From: DASQMT01 sp963835735
GTDB taxonomy: Bacteria; Actinomycetota; Thermoleophilia; Solirubrobacterales; Solirubrobacteraceae
DNA length: 64,000 nt
Direction: 5' to 3'
NCBI GenBank assembly: GCA_963835735.1
Contig: CAWIGP010000003.1
Location: forward strand, 372,001 to 436,000
This document shows, in pieces, positions 15,160-22,940 of the stretch (the first letter of the stretch is position 1; each line of letters begins with the position of its first letter). The notes under the pieces were generated by a model, which made no database searches, was not told the DNA's origin, and saw only the letters and a program-made list of their open reading frames with translations. A program made the translations under genes and the position numbers.

Positions 15160-16041
15160 TCATCCTGCCGCAGGCGCGCCGCGCGGCGCGGCGTCGGTGC
15201 GCGTCATGCGCACCGAAGCGTCGAGCTCGGCGGTCGCCCCGCCGCGGAAGACGCCCTTGATCGGCGGCACGTCTGAGTAGTGGCGGCCGTGGCCGATCTT
15301 GACGTGGTCCTCGCCTGCCAGCTGGCGGTTGGTCGGGTCGGCCGCGACCCAGACGGGATCGCCGCCATCCGGCGCCGGGATCAGCGCCTCGACCCAGGCA
15401 TGCGTGTCGACCTCGGCCGAGTCGGTCTGATCGCCCGACGCCGGCGCGAACAGGTAGCCGGAGACGTAGCGCGCGGCCAGCCCGTGCCGCCGCAGCAGCA
15501 CGAGCGCGAGGTGGGCGAAGTCCTGGCACACGCCCGCGCCGGCGTCGAGCAGGTCCTCCACGGTCGAGCCGACGTACGTGACGCCCGCCCGGTACTCGAA
15601 GCGCTCCGGAATCAGCTCGCCGACCGCGGTGAGCGTGGCCGCCGGCGTCGCGGCGCGTGAGAGGCCGACGAGCTCGTCGATCGCCACGCTGTCGGGGTCG
15701 GGGCCGAACGGGAGCCGGTACTCGCCGGCCCGCGTCGCGTACTCGGCTGTCTCGGCCGGCTCCCATGCGGTCTCCGGCGGCGCCGGCGGCGGGGTCGTCA
15801 CGACACGCGCGCGCACGTCGATCGCGAGCTGCTCGTGCGGCCGCGAGATGCCGAACTCGATCACGGTCGTGCCGTAGTAGTCGCTGTGCTGGTGCAGCCG
15901 CGTCTCCGGCTCCACGCGCACGCCGAAGTCGTCTACGCGCTGGACCGGGGTCGTGGCCGGCCTCACCCGCAGCGCGTTGAGGTTGTCGGTGACCGGCTCG
16001 TCGTAGCGGTACTCGGTCAGGTAGCGGATCGCGAAGTGCAT
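15160..16041 (-). CDS. Transglutaminase-like peptidase/amidase (COG1305)
   Basis: 293 residues. The N-terminal bacterial transglutaminase beta domain (MHFAIRYLTEYRYDEPVTDN) is followed by a papain-like core. The catalytic Cys is in DAGAGVCQDFAHLALVLLRR, His in EVDTHAWVEAL and Asp in VWVAADPTNRQ. The C-terminal HVKIGHGRHYSDVPPIKGVF is typical of the family partnered with alpha-E and circularly permuted ATP-grasp proteins. It likely cleaves or transfers an amide or isopeptide bond made by the ATP-grasp partner. Its ATG shares one base with the stop of the alpha-E gene (TGATG), so translation is coupled. Confidence 0.9.
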   Translation of the reverse strand: MHFAIRYLTEYRYDEPVTDNLNALRVRPATTPVQRVDDFGVRVEPETRLHQHSDYYGTTVIEFGISRPHEQLAIDVRARVVTTPPPAPPETAWEPAETAEYATRAGEYRLPFGPDPDSVAIDELVGLSRAATPAATLTAVGELIPERFEYRAGVTYVGSTVEDLLDAGAGVCQDFAHLALVLLRRHGLAARYVSGYLFAPASGDQTDSAEVDTHAWVEALIPAPDGGDPVWVAADPTNRQLAGEDHVKIGHGRHYSDVPPIKGVFRGGATAELDASVRMTRTDAAPRGAPAAG

Positions 16042-16967
16042 CAGAGGCTCGCGAGTCTAGGCACCGGCGGCGACGCTCCGCCGAAGTAGCGCTGGGCGAT
16101 GTCCGCGTCGACCTGCGCCAGTTCTTGTTGCACGTGCCCGAACATCGCCGTGACCTCGCCCGGCTCGCCGTCGAGCGCGCGCGAGCGGAAGTCGAGGTCG
16201 GCCTGCAGCCGCCCGAGCCGCAGCACCGGCGCCGAGTTGCGGTAGTTCGCGTCCGCCTCGGTAAGCGCGTCGTGCAGCGCCTGCACCGAGGCGGCGACCG
16301 AGTCGGGATAGGCGCGCTCGTACAGCAGGAAGCGCCCGACGGGCCCCGCGTTGGGCGGCTCGGGCACCGCGCGGCGGAACGCCTGGATGCCGCCCGCCGC
16401 CTGCAGCAGTGCGAGCGCCTGGCCGTCGCGCAGCGCCACGCGCAGCATCCGCAGCATCATGTCGGCCGCCTCGATCCGGGCGCCGGCTTCGAGGAACGCG
16501 TGCGCCTCGTCGCGCAGCATCGTCCTCCCGGTCACACCCCAGAACAGCCCGCAGCGCTCCTTCACGAACGCGTAGACCGAGTACGGGCCGGTGCGCAGCG
16601 CGGCGGAGTTGTCGCGGCGCAGCAGGCCGAGGTGGAACGTGTTGATCGCCTCCCACATCTCGGCCGAGAACACGTCGCGCACGGTGCGGGCGCCCGCGCG
16701 CGCCTGGGTCACGCAGCTCGCCACCGAGGTCGGGTTCGTGCGGTCGAGCGTCAGCCGCTGCACGACCTCGTCGCGCGTCGCCGGCCGGGCGGGCCGCTCG
16801 GCGCCCATGATCGCCAGCAGCGCGTCCCAGGAGAGCAGCACGCCCGCGTCGTCGCGGCGGCCCTGCACGTCGGCGTGGAAGACGCCGTCGAGCATGCGCG
16901 CGGTGTGTTCGGCGCGCGAGAGCTGGCGGCCGATCCAGTAGAGCTCGTGCGCGATGCGGGCGAGCAT
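16041..16967 (-). CDS. Alpha-E domain protein (COG2307)
   Basis: 308-residue all-helical protein starting MLARIAHELYWIGRQLSRAE, the usual alpha-E opening (ARxAxxLYWxGRxxxRAE). Further family segments are FSAEMWEAINTF and the aromatic-rich middle SVYAFVKERCGLFWGVTGRT. It is always encoded between a circularly permuted ATP-grasp and a transglutaminase in these loci, described by Iyer and colleagues as peptide-ligase systems; its own activity is unproven. The ATG at 16967 overlaps the ATP-grasp stop by one base (TGATG). Longer starts would run back into that gene. Confidence 0.9.
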   Translation of the reverse strand: MLARIAHELYWIGRQLSRAEHTARMLDGVFHADVQGRRDDAGVLLSWDALLAIMGAERPARPATRDEVVQRLTLDRTNPTSVASCVTQARAGARTVRDVFSAEMWEAINTFHLGLLRRDNSAALRTGPYSVYAFVKERCGLFWGVTGRTMLRDEAHAFLEAGARIEAADMMLRMLRVALRDGQALALLQAAGGIQAFRRAVPEPPNAGPVGRFLLYERAYPDSVAASVQALHDALTEADANYRNSAPVLRLGRLQADLDFRSRALDGEPGEVTAMFGHVQQELAQVDADIAQRYFGGASPPVPRLASL

Positions 16968-18517
16968 CAGCCCTGCTGCTGCTGCTGTTGCTGCTGGCTC
17001 GACCACTCGTCGGCCTGGCGCAGGCCGGGTAGCTCGGGCGGCGACCAGGCGGGCGTCCGCAGCTCCTCGGTCGCGGCGCCGGCGTCGTCCTCGGCCTCGA
17101 GCACCCAGGTGTCCTTCGAGCCGCCGCCCTGGGAGGAGTTCACGATCAGCGAGCCCTCGCGCAGCGCGACACGCGTGAGGCCCCCGGGGACGATGTGGAT
17201 GTCGTCGCCGAACACCGCGAACGGACGCAGGTCGACGTGGCGCGCGACCAGCTCGCCCTCTGGCGACGCCGTCGGGCAGGTGGAGAGCCGGACGAGCTCC
17301 TGCGCGATCCAGCGTTCGGGCCGGCGGCGGATCTCGTCCGCCTGGCGGGCGAGCTCCTCGTCGCTCGCGCCCGGGCCGATGAACACGCCCTTGCCGCCGG
17401 ACTCGTCGACCGGCTTGACGACGAGCTCGCCGAGCCGCTCCAGCGCCGCGGCGCGCTGCTCGCGGTCACCCATCAGGTAGGTCTGCACGTTGGCGAGGAT
17501 CGGCTCCTCGTCGAGGTAGAACCGGATCATCTCCGGCACGTGCGGGTAGACCGCCTTGTCGTCGGCGACGCCGGTCCCGACCGCGTTGACGATCGCGACC
17601 GTGCCGGCGCGGTACGCGCGCATCAGCCCGGGGACGCCGAGCAGCGAGTCCGGGCGGAACTCGAGCGGGTCCATGAAGTCGTCGTCGATCCGCCGGTAGA
17701 TCGCATGCACGCGCTGCAGCCCGTGGGTCGTGCGGATGTAGCAGGTGGCGTCGCGCACCACGAGGTCGGACGCCTCGACCAGCTCGACACCCATCTGGCG
17801 GGCGAGGAACGCGTGCTCGAAGTAGGCAGAGTTGAAGGGCCCGGGCGTCCAGACGACGACGGTCGCGTCCTCCTCGGCGCTCGTCGGCGCGACCTCGGTC
17901 AGCGCCGTGCGCAGCAACGCCGGGTAGTGGTCGACCGGGCGCACGCGGTAGGAGCCGAACAGCCCGGGGAGCAGCCGCGTCATCGCGACGCGGTTCTCCA
18001 GCACGTAGGAGATGCCGCTCGGCGTGCGCACGTTGTCCTCGAGCACCTTCCACGAGCCGTCGGCGTCGCGCACGAGGTCGCAGCCGGACACGTGGCAGTA
18101 GACGCCGCCGGGCGGGCGGATGCCGTGGGCCGCGCGCGCGAAGCCGGACCGCGACACGATCAGCTCCCACGGCACTACGCCCGCGTGGACGATCTCGCGC
18201 GCGTGGTAGACGTCGTCCACGAACGCGTTGAGCGCGCGGATGCGCTGGGCCAGGCCGCGCTTGATGTTGCGCCACTCGGCGGCGGGGATGATCCGCGGGA
18301 CGAGGTCCAGCGGGAACGGCCGGTCGCGCACCGGGCCGTCCGCGTCCGGTCCGCCGGCGTCGAACGTGATGCCCTGCTGCATGAAGATCGAGTCGCGCAT
18401 GCGGCCGGCGTCTGAGAGCGCCTCCGGCCCGAGCTCAGCCAGCGCGTCCGCGAGCGCGACGGCGTACTCGCGCGGGCGGCCTGCTTCGGCGAACACCTCG
18501 TCGTAGCTCTCGGACAT
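16967..18517 (-). CDS. Circularly permuted type-2 ATP-grasp protein (COG2308)
   Basis: 516-residue ligase-like enzyme expected to make an amide bond from ATP, a carboxylate and an amine. It starts SYDEVFAEAGRPREYAVALA. It contains the signature ISRSGFARAAHGIRPPGG-like region (SRSGFARAAHG), VLEDNVRTPSGISYVLENR, VVWTPGPFNSAYFEH, the Lys/Gly loop VVKPVDESGGKGVFIGPGA and HVDLRPFAVFGDDI. All catalytic blocks appear intact. Odd feature: the last residues are eight consecutive Gln and a Gly, encoded by a CAG/CAA run at 16973-16996. It heads the operon with alpha-E, transglutaminase and SpoIIAA-like genes. The product peptide is unknown. Confidence 0.9.
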   Translation of the reverse strand: MSESYDEVFAEAGRPREYAVALADALAELGPEALSDAGRMRDSIFMQQGITFDAGGPDADGPVRDRPFPLDLVPRIIPAAEWRNIKRGLAQRIRALNAFVDDVYHAREIVHAGVVPWELIVSRSGFARAAHGIRPPGGVYCHVSGCDLVRDADGSWKVLEDNVRTPSGISYVLENRVAMTRLLPGLFGSYRVRPVDHYPALLRTALTEVAPTSAEEDATVVVWTPGPFNSAYFEHAFLARQMGVELVEASDLVVRDATCYIRTTHGLQRVHAIYRRIDDDFMDPLEFRPDSLLGVPGLMRAYRAGTVAIVNAVGTGVADDKAVYPHVPEMIRFYLDEEPILANVQTYLMGDREQRAAALERLGELVVKPVDESGGKGVFIGPGASDEELARQADEIRRRPERWIAQELVRLSTCPTASPEGELVARHVDLRPFAVFGDDIHIVPGGLTRVALREGSLIVNSSQGGGSKDTWVLEAEDDAGAATEELRTPAWSPPELPGLRQADEWSSQQQQQQQQG

Positions 18518-18581
18518 CTCCCGGCATCCTCACACGGCGCGGGCGCGGTGCAAAGAGCGGCGGCCAGTACGGTGCGGAGCC

Positions 18582-19518
18582 ATGAGATTCGCGCTGATGA
18601 TCGAGGGCCAGGAGGACGTGGGCTGGGATGACTGGGTCGCGCTGGCGCGCGCGTGCGAGCGGCTCGGGTTCGAGACGCTGTTCCGGTCCGACCACTACCT
18701 GTCGGTCATGGGAGCGGAGGCGCGCGGCTCGCTCGACGCATGGTCGACGGTGAACGCGCTCGCGGCGATCACGTCGACGGTCCGGCTCGGGACGCTCGTC
18801 TCCCCGGCCACGTTCCGGCATCCGTCGGTGCTCGCCAAGAGCGCGGTGACCGCGGACCACGTGTCCGGGGGGCGGATCGAGGTCGGCATCGGCGCGGGCT
18901 GGAACCCTGCCGAGCATCGCGCGTACGGGTTCCCGTTCCCGCGCATGCGCGAGCGGATGGACCGGCTCTCCGAGCAGCTCGAGATCGTCACGCGCTCGTG
19001 GCAGGAGGGCGCGTTCTCGTTCGCGGGTTCGCATTGGACCGTCGAGTCGTTGGACGCGCTCCCCAAGCCGGTCCAGTCGCCGCTGCCGCTGCTGATGGGC
19101 GGCGCCGCGATGCCGCGCGGGGCCGCGCTCGCCGCGCGCTACGCGGCCGAGTACAACGTCGTCTACGCGAGCCCGGACGACGCGGCGGCGGCACGCGGGC
19201 GGCTGGCGCAGGCGTGCCACGAGGGCGGCCGCGACCCGGCGACGCTGCGCTTCTCGCTCATGCACGGGTTCCTGATCGGCGCCGACGAGGCCGAGCTGGC
19301 CGACCGCGCGCGGCGGCTGGGCGAGTTTACGGACGCGCCATCCGACCTGGACGAGCTGCGCGCGGTCCTGGCTCGCCGGGACGCCGGACGAGATAGTCGC
19401 GCGGCTGCGCGCGTACGAGCGGGTCGGCGTCGAGCGGGTGATGCTGCAGCACCTGCTGTTCCGCGACGAGGCGGCGCTCGAGCTGATCGCGGCCGAGGTA
19501 ATGCCGGCGTTCGCGTGA
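18582..19518 (+). CDS. LLM-class F420-dependent oxidoreductase, one frameshift
   Basis: Luciferase-like flavin/F420 oxidoreductase. The first 265 residues are in one frame: MRFALMIEGQEDVGWDDWV, FETLFRSDHYLS, VRLGTLVSPATFRHPSVLAK, GRIEVGIGAGWNPAEHRAYG and PLPLLMGGAAMPRG. Near 19367 the frame changes; the rest of the family ending is in the next frame (WLAGTPDEIVARLRAYERVG then VERVMLQHLL, stop 19516-19518). The substrate is not predictable. TACGGT at 18568-18573, 8 nt upstream, supports the start. The stop overlaps the GTG of the NudC gene (GTGA), so the joined ends confirm that the shift is local. Confidence 0.82.
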
Positions 19519-20665
19519 CGGCTGCGAACGCGTTCACGGGCGCACGCCTGGACCGGGCCGGCGACGCGCGCCGGCGCGACCCGGCGTGGGTTGCAGAGCA
19601 GCGCGCGCATCCGGCGGCGCGCGCGGTGATGGCGGGAACCGCGGGCGTGGTTCTGGACGGCGACAGGCTCGCGGTCGTGGCGCTGGCCGACGCGCTCGCG
19701 GCGCCTCCCGGCGCTGCGCCCGCAGCCGGCGCCGCTGCTTCGTCCGGCGCCGCTGCCTCGTCCGGCGCTGCGCTTCGTCCGGCGCCGCGCCGGCAGCCGG
19801 CGCCGCTGCTTCGTCCGGCGCTGCCGCCGCGTCCGGCAGCGCGCCCGCGCTCAGCGGCGCCGCGGCCTCGTCCCGCCCGCACGAGCCCTACCTGCTCGGC
19901 GTCGACGACACCGGTCCGCTCTTCGCGGTCGACGTCGACGCGCCGGCGCCCGGCGGCGACCGGGCCGCGCCGCTGATCGCGGCCGGGCTCCCGCGTGGCA
20001 GCGGCGCCGCGCGGCCGGCGCCCGCCGACGGCCCGCGGCCGGTCGGACTGCGGGAGGCGGTCGTGGTGCTGCCGCAGGGTGAGGGCGGTCTCGTCGCGTA
20101 CGTCGCGTCGCTGCTGAACTGGCACCGGCGCCACCCGTTCTGCGCGGCCTGCGGCGCGCCGACCGAGGTCGCCGAGGCCGGCCTGACCCGCGCGTGCACG
20201 CGCTGCGGTACGAGCCACCATCCGCGCACCGACCCGGTCGTGATCATGCTGGTGGCCGACGGCGACCGGCTCCTGCTCGGCCGCTCGCCGGCCTGGCCGC
20301 CGCGGCGCTACTCGGCGCTGGCCGGGTTCGTCGAGCCGGGCGAGAGCCTCGAGGAGGCCGTGGTGCGCGAGGTCCACGAGGAGAGCGGCGTGCGCGTGGG
20401 CCCGCCGCGCTACCTGGCGTCGCAGCCGTGGCCGTTCCCGTCGTCGCTGATGATCGGCTTCGTCGCGCCGTGGGAGTCGGGCGAGCCCGCGCCGCGCGAG
20501 GCCGACATCGACGACGTGCGCTGGTTCCGCCGCGCCGAGGTCGCCGCGGCGGCGGCCGACGACGCCGACGGTTGGGGCGCGGACGCCGACCCGGACGCGC
20601 CGCTTCTGCTTCCGCCGCGCCTGGCGATCGCGCGGCGGCTCGTCGAGCGCTGGCTCGCCGGCTGA
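19515..20665 (+). CDS. nudC: NudC-type NADH pyrophosphatase, one frameshift
   Basis: Nudix hydrolase cleaving NAD(H) and possibly NAD-capped RNA. The N-terminal domain begins TAANAFTGARLDRAGDARRR. The zinc ribbon CAACGAP...CTRCGTSHHPR, Nudix box GFVEPGESLEEAVVREVHEE and the NudC-specific SQPWPFPSSLMIGF are all present in the 3' frame. A low-complexity Ala/Ser/Gly linker (about 19716-19860, DNA repeats such as GCCGCTGCTTCGTCCGGC) separates the parts, and the frame changes within it. Repeat slippage, biological or during sequencing, is the likely cause. The start GTG at 19515 overlaps the upstream stop. The linker is longer than in usual NudC. Confidence 0.82.
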
Positions 20666-20694
20666 ACCGCGGCGGCGGCGCTCGAGGAAACGTC

Positions 20695-20894
20695 AACTGC
20701 GGCATTGAAGGGGAGCGTGGAGTGTCGCAGCGCTCACGTGGGGCGCGTCAGTAACGCATAGCGAGATCAAGCCGCCCCGCGTCGCGTGGGGCGCTTTGAG
20801 GTCGCATACCGACCCTGAGGCGCCCCGCATCGGACGCGGGTGCGTTTCCGCGGAGACGCGACCGCGATCCGGGCCCTTCCTCAATGCCGCAGTT
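20695..20894. repeat. Palindromic intergenic element, copy A (200 bp)
   Basis: Bounded by AACTGCGGCATTGA (20695-20708) and its exact inverse TCAATGCCGCAGTT (20881-20894). It contains two 39-bp imperfect palindromes: 20740-20778 (arms start GGGGCGC and end CCGCCCC, loop CATAG) and 20788-20826 (GGGGCGC...GGTCG, loop CATAC, CGACC...GCGCCCC). A GCGTTTCCGCGGAGACGC palindrome follows at 20842-20859. It lies between the convergent NudC and YdcZ-like genes, 29 nt after the NudC stop, and encodes no credible protein. Copies B and C are related. Confidence 0.8.
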
Positions 20895-20913
20895 CAAGAA
20901 CCTGCCGGGGCGT

Positions 20914-21822
20914 TCACGGAAGCTGGATCAGCGCCACGCCCACGAGCAGAGCCGCCACGCCAAGCGACCGGCGCACCGTGATCGCCCGGCGCGGCAGCCG
21001 CAGCAGGCCGTACCGGTCGACGAGGACCGACGCGATCTGCTGGCCCGCGACCGTCAGCCCGATCGTCGGCGCGGCGCCGATCTCGGGGATCAGCAGGAAC
21101 ACCGACGTCACGTACGTGGCGCCGCAGAGCCCGCCGAGCCAGCCCCACCAGGGCACGCCGCGCAGCGGCGCGACCCGCGGCCGCGGCGCGCCGGCGACGG
21201 TGAGCGCGACCGCGAGCGTGAGCGCCATCGCGCCGGTCGCGACCACGAACGAGAACGCGCCGACCGTGATCGGCGCATCGAGCTCGGCGCGCAGCTGCGC
21301 ATTGATCGCGCCCTGGACCGGCAGCGCGGCGCCGGCCAACAGGCCCAGCGCGATCCACTGCGGCGCGACTCGCTCGGACACCTGCGCGCGGACGATGAGC
21401 CAGGCGCCTGCGACGACCGCGGCGGCACCGAGGAGCGCCGCGGCGCCCGGGGGCTCGAGCGGCACACCGAGCCAGCCGAAGCCGTCGAGCAGCAGCGACG
21501 CGAGCATCTGGCCGGCGATGAACAGGCCGACTGCGACCAGCGCGCCGATGCGTGGGAACAGCACGATCCCTGCGGTGATGTAGACGGCGCTGCCGAGACC
21601 GCCGGCGAGCATCCACGGCTCGGCACCGCCGAGCAGCTCGACCGCGCCGAGCGAGCCGACGATGGCCGCGAGCGCGACCAGCAACGCCGCGCCGATCCCG
21701 AGCTGCAGAGCGGAGGCGCCGAACGGGCTCGTCATCGCGGTCGAAAGCTGTACGTTGGCCGCCGCCTGGAGCGCCAGCAGGCTGCCGACGAGCAGGAGGA
21801 AGGGGAGGGCGAAGGCTTCCAT
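20914..21822 (-). CDS. YdcZ-like (DUF606) DMT-superfamily transporter
   Basis: 302-residue membrane protein with ten helices as two DUF606 halves. The repeated motif appears as ALVAVGLFIAGQMLASLLLDGFGW in half 1 and TIGLTVAGQQIASVLVDRYGLL in half 2. Both carry the GQ(M/Q)xASxxxD signature, so this is a fused form. Members export small hydrophobic compounds; the substrate is unknown. The ATG at 21822 is preceded on the minus strand by AGGAGA. It is divergent from a TetR gene, with a 21-bp palindrome between, the classic repressor-efflux arrangement. Palindromic element A lies just past its stop. Confidence 0.85.
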   Translation of the reverse strand: MEAFALPFLLLVGSLLALQAAANVQLSTAMTSPFGASALQLGIGAALLVALAAIVGSLGAVELLGGAEPWMLAGGLGSAVYITAGIVLFPRIGALVAVGLFIAGQMLASLLLDGFGWLGVPLEPPGAAALLGAAAVVAGAWLIVRAQVSERVAPQWIALGLLAGAALPVQGAINAQLRAELDAPITVGAFSFVVATGAMALTLAVALTVAGAPRPRVAPLRGVPWWGWLGGLCGATYVTSVFLLIPEIGAAPTIGLTVAGQQIASVLVDRYGLLRLPRRAITVRRSLGVAALLVGVALIQLP

Positions 21823-21848
21823 GATGTCTCCTGGGGAACTGGACGCAG

Positions 21849-21887
21849 CGTCCGGTTCAAGATAGCAACCGGACGATCCGTCCGGTT
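21849..21887. promoter_or_regulatory. TetR-type operator between ydcZ-like and tetR genes
   Basis: AACCGGACG (21867-21875), spacer ATC, CGTCCGGTT (21879-21887) is a perfect 9-bp-arm palindrome. A further half-site CGTCCGGTT is at 21849-21857. The palindrome lies 8 nt upstream of the TAGCAT -10 box (21895-21900) of the TetR gene. It is the expected operator for the adjacent TetR protein controlling itself and the transporter. Confidence 0.75.
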
Positions 21888-21908
21888 CGGCAGCTAGCAT
21901 TCGTTTGG

Positions 21909-22481
21909 ATGGAGCTACCGACAGTCCAGCCGCGCGAACGCGCCGACGCCGCCCGCAACCGCGCCCGCGTGCTGGACGCGGCTGCGCGGCTATTCGCGGA
22001 GCGCCACGGCCGCGCCGTCACCATGGAGCAGATCGCCGCGGCGGCCGGCGTGGGGAAGGCCACGCTGTACCGGCGCTACCCGGATGTCGCGTCGATCGCG
22101 GTCGCGCTGCTGGACGAGCACGAGCGCGCGCTGCAGGACCGGCTGCTGCACGGGCCGCCGCCGCTCGGTCCCGGCGCGCCGCCGGGCGAGCGCCTCGCCG
22201 CGTTCTACCGCGCGATGGTCGATCTGCTCGAGCGCCACGGGCATCTGGCGCTGGCCGCGGAGACGGGCGCTCGCCGGTTCGAGACCGGCGCCTACCAGGC
22301 CTGGGCGCTGCACGTGCGCACGCTGCTCGAGGAGGCAGGCGTCGACGGACGCGCGGCGCTCGCCGACGCGCTGCTGGCCCCGCTGGCCCCGGACTCATAC
22401 GCGCACCAGCGCGCGTCCGGTCGTTCGCCGCGTGCGATCGCGAACGCGCTGGCGACGCTCGCGCGCCGGGTGCTGCGGTGA
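21909..22481 (+). CDS. TetR-family repressor
   Basis: 190 residues. The N-terminal HTH is ARVLDAAARLFAERHGRAVT then MEQIAAAAGVGKATLYRRYP, the standard TetR DNA-binding signature. The C-terminal ligand domain starts about residue 65 and includes FYRAMVDLLERHGHLALAAE, close to the TetR_C_33-type. It should repress the divergent YdcZ-like transporter through the AACCGGACG palindrome. A leaderless start is suggested by TAGCAT 8 nt before the ATG. Palindromic element B begins 29 nt after the stop, the same distance as copy A after NudC. Confidence 0.9.
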   Translation: MELPTVQPRERADAARNRARVLDAAARLFAERHGRAVTMEQIAAAAGVGKATLYRRYPDVASIAVALLDEHERALQDRLLHGPPPLGPGAPPGERLAAFYRAMVDLLERHGHLALAAETGARRFETGAYQAWALHVRTLLEEAGVDGRAALADALLAPLAPDSYAHQRASGRSPRAIANALATLARRVLR

Positions 22482-22510
22482 CGCGCGCGTCCGCGGTCGC
22501 GGCGCCGGTG

Positions 22511-22881
22511 AACTGCGGGCATTGAGGGAGCGGGTTCGGCCGATGCGCGGGACTGCGTTGCGTCTCGTGGTCGCTATGCGACCTCAAGGCGCAACGGAGT
22601 CTCAGCGCCGCGGATCCGGGGCGCGTTGACCACCGCCACGGTGGATAGAGCGCCCCGAGTGAGCGCGCCCGCAATCCGGGGCGCGTTGACCACCGCCACG
22701 GTGGTTAGAGCGCCCCGAGTGAGCGCGCCCGCAATCCGGGGCGCGTTGACCACCGCCACGGTGGTCAAGGCGCCCCGAGTGAGCGCGCCCGCAATCCGGG
22801 GCGGGTTGAGTGCGCTATTTGCACCTGATCCGCCCCGCGTGAGCGCGCCCGCAATCCGGGCCCTCCTTCAATGCCGCAGTT
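22511..22881. repeat. Palindromic intergenic element, copy B (371 bp, expanded)
   Basis: This fills the 459-base gap between TetR and the homocysteine methyltransferase gene. It is bounded by AACTGCGGGCATTGA (22511-22525, one extra G) and TCAATGCCGCAGTT (22868-22881). It holds five 39-bp palindromes of 17-5-17 design: 22557-22595 (loop CTATG), 22618-22656, 22678-22716 and 22738-22776 (loop GCCAC), and 22798-22836 (loop CTATT). Any protein read from it merely repeats the DNA. It is not a CRISPR array, because the 21-nt gaps between palindromes are also almost identical. Confidence 0.85.
22618..22857. repeat. Four tandem 60-bp units inside element B
   Basis: Units start at 22618, 22678, 22738 and 22798. 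Units 1-3 are nearly identical and differ only in the right arm after GGTGG (ATAGA, TTAGA, TCAAG). Unit 4 keeps the frame but has a different stem (GGGGCGG...CCGCCCC). Each unit is a 39-bp palindrome plus a 21-bp spacer beginning GAGTGAGCGCGCCC, or GCGTGAGCGCGCCC in unit 4. Confidence 0.85.
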
Positions 22882-22940
22882 CTCCGACGCCAAGGCCGCC
22901 GCGAGCGCTCCGTCAAGGCGAGGCCGCGCGCGCGGCCCGG

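Noticed and set aside
16973..16996. CAG/CTG run as a microsatellite mobile or structural element
   Set aside because: It is only eight codons at the end of the ATP-grasp gene and is explained as a poly-Gln tail. Kept only as a remark on that protein.
20693..20884. Small minus-strand ORF inside element A
   Set aside because: It spans both palindromes and the terminal repeat. Its coding appearance comes from GC-rich composition, and no homologous frame is conserved in copies B and C.
22618..22857. CRISPR-like array in the tandem 60-bp units
   Set aside because: The stretches between palindromes are almost identical, unlike CRISPR spacers, and no cas genes are nearby. The repeats are better explained as tandem copies of one hairpin module.
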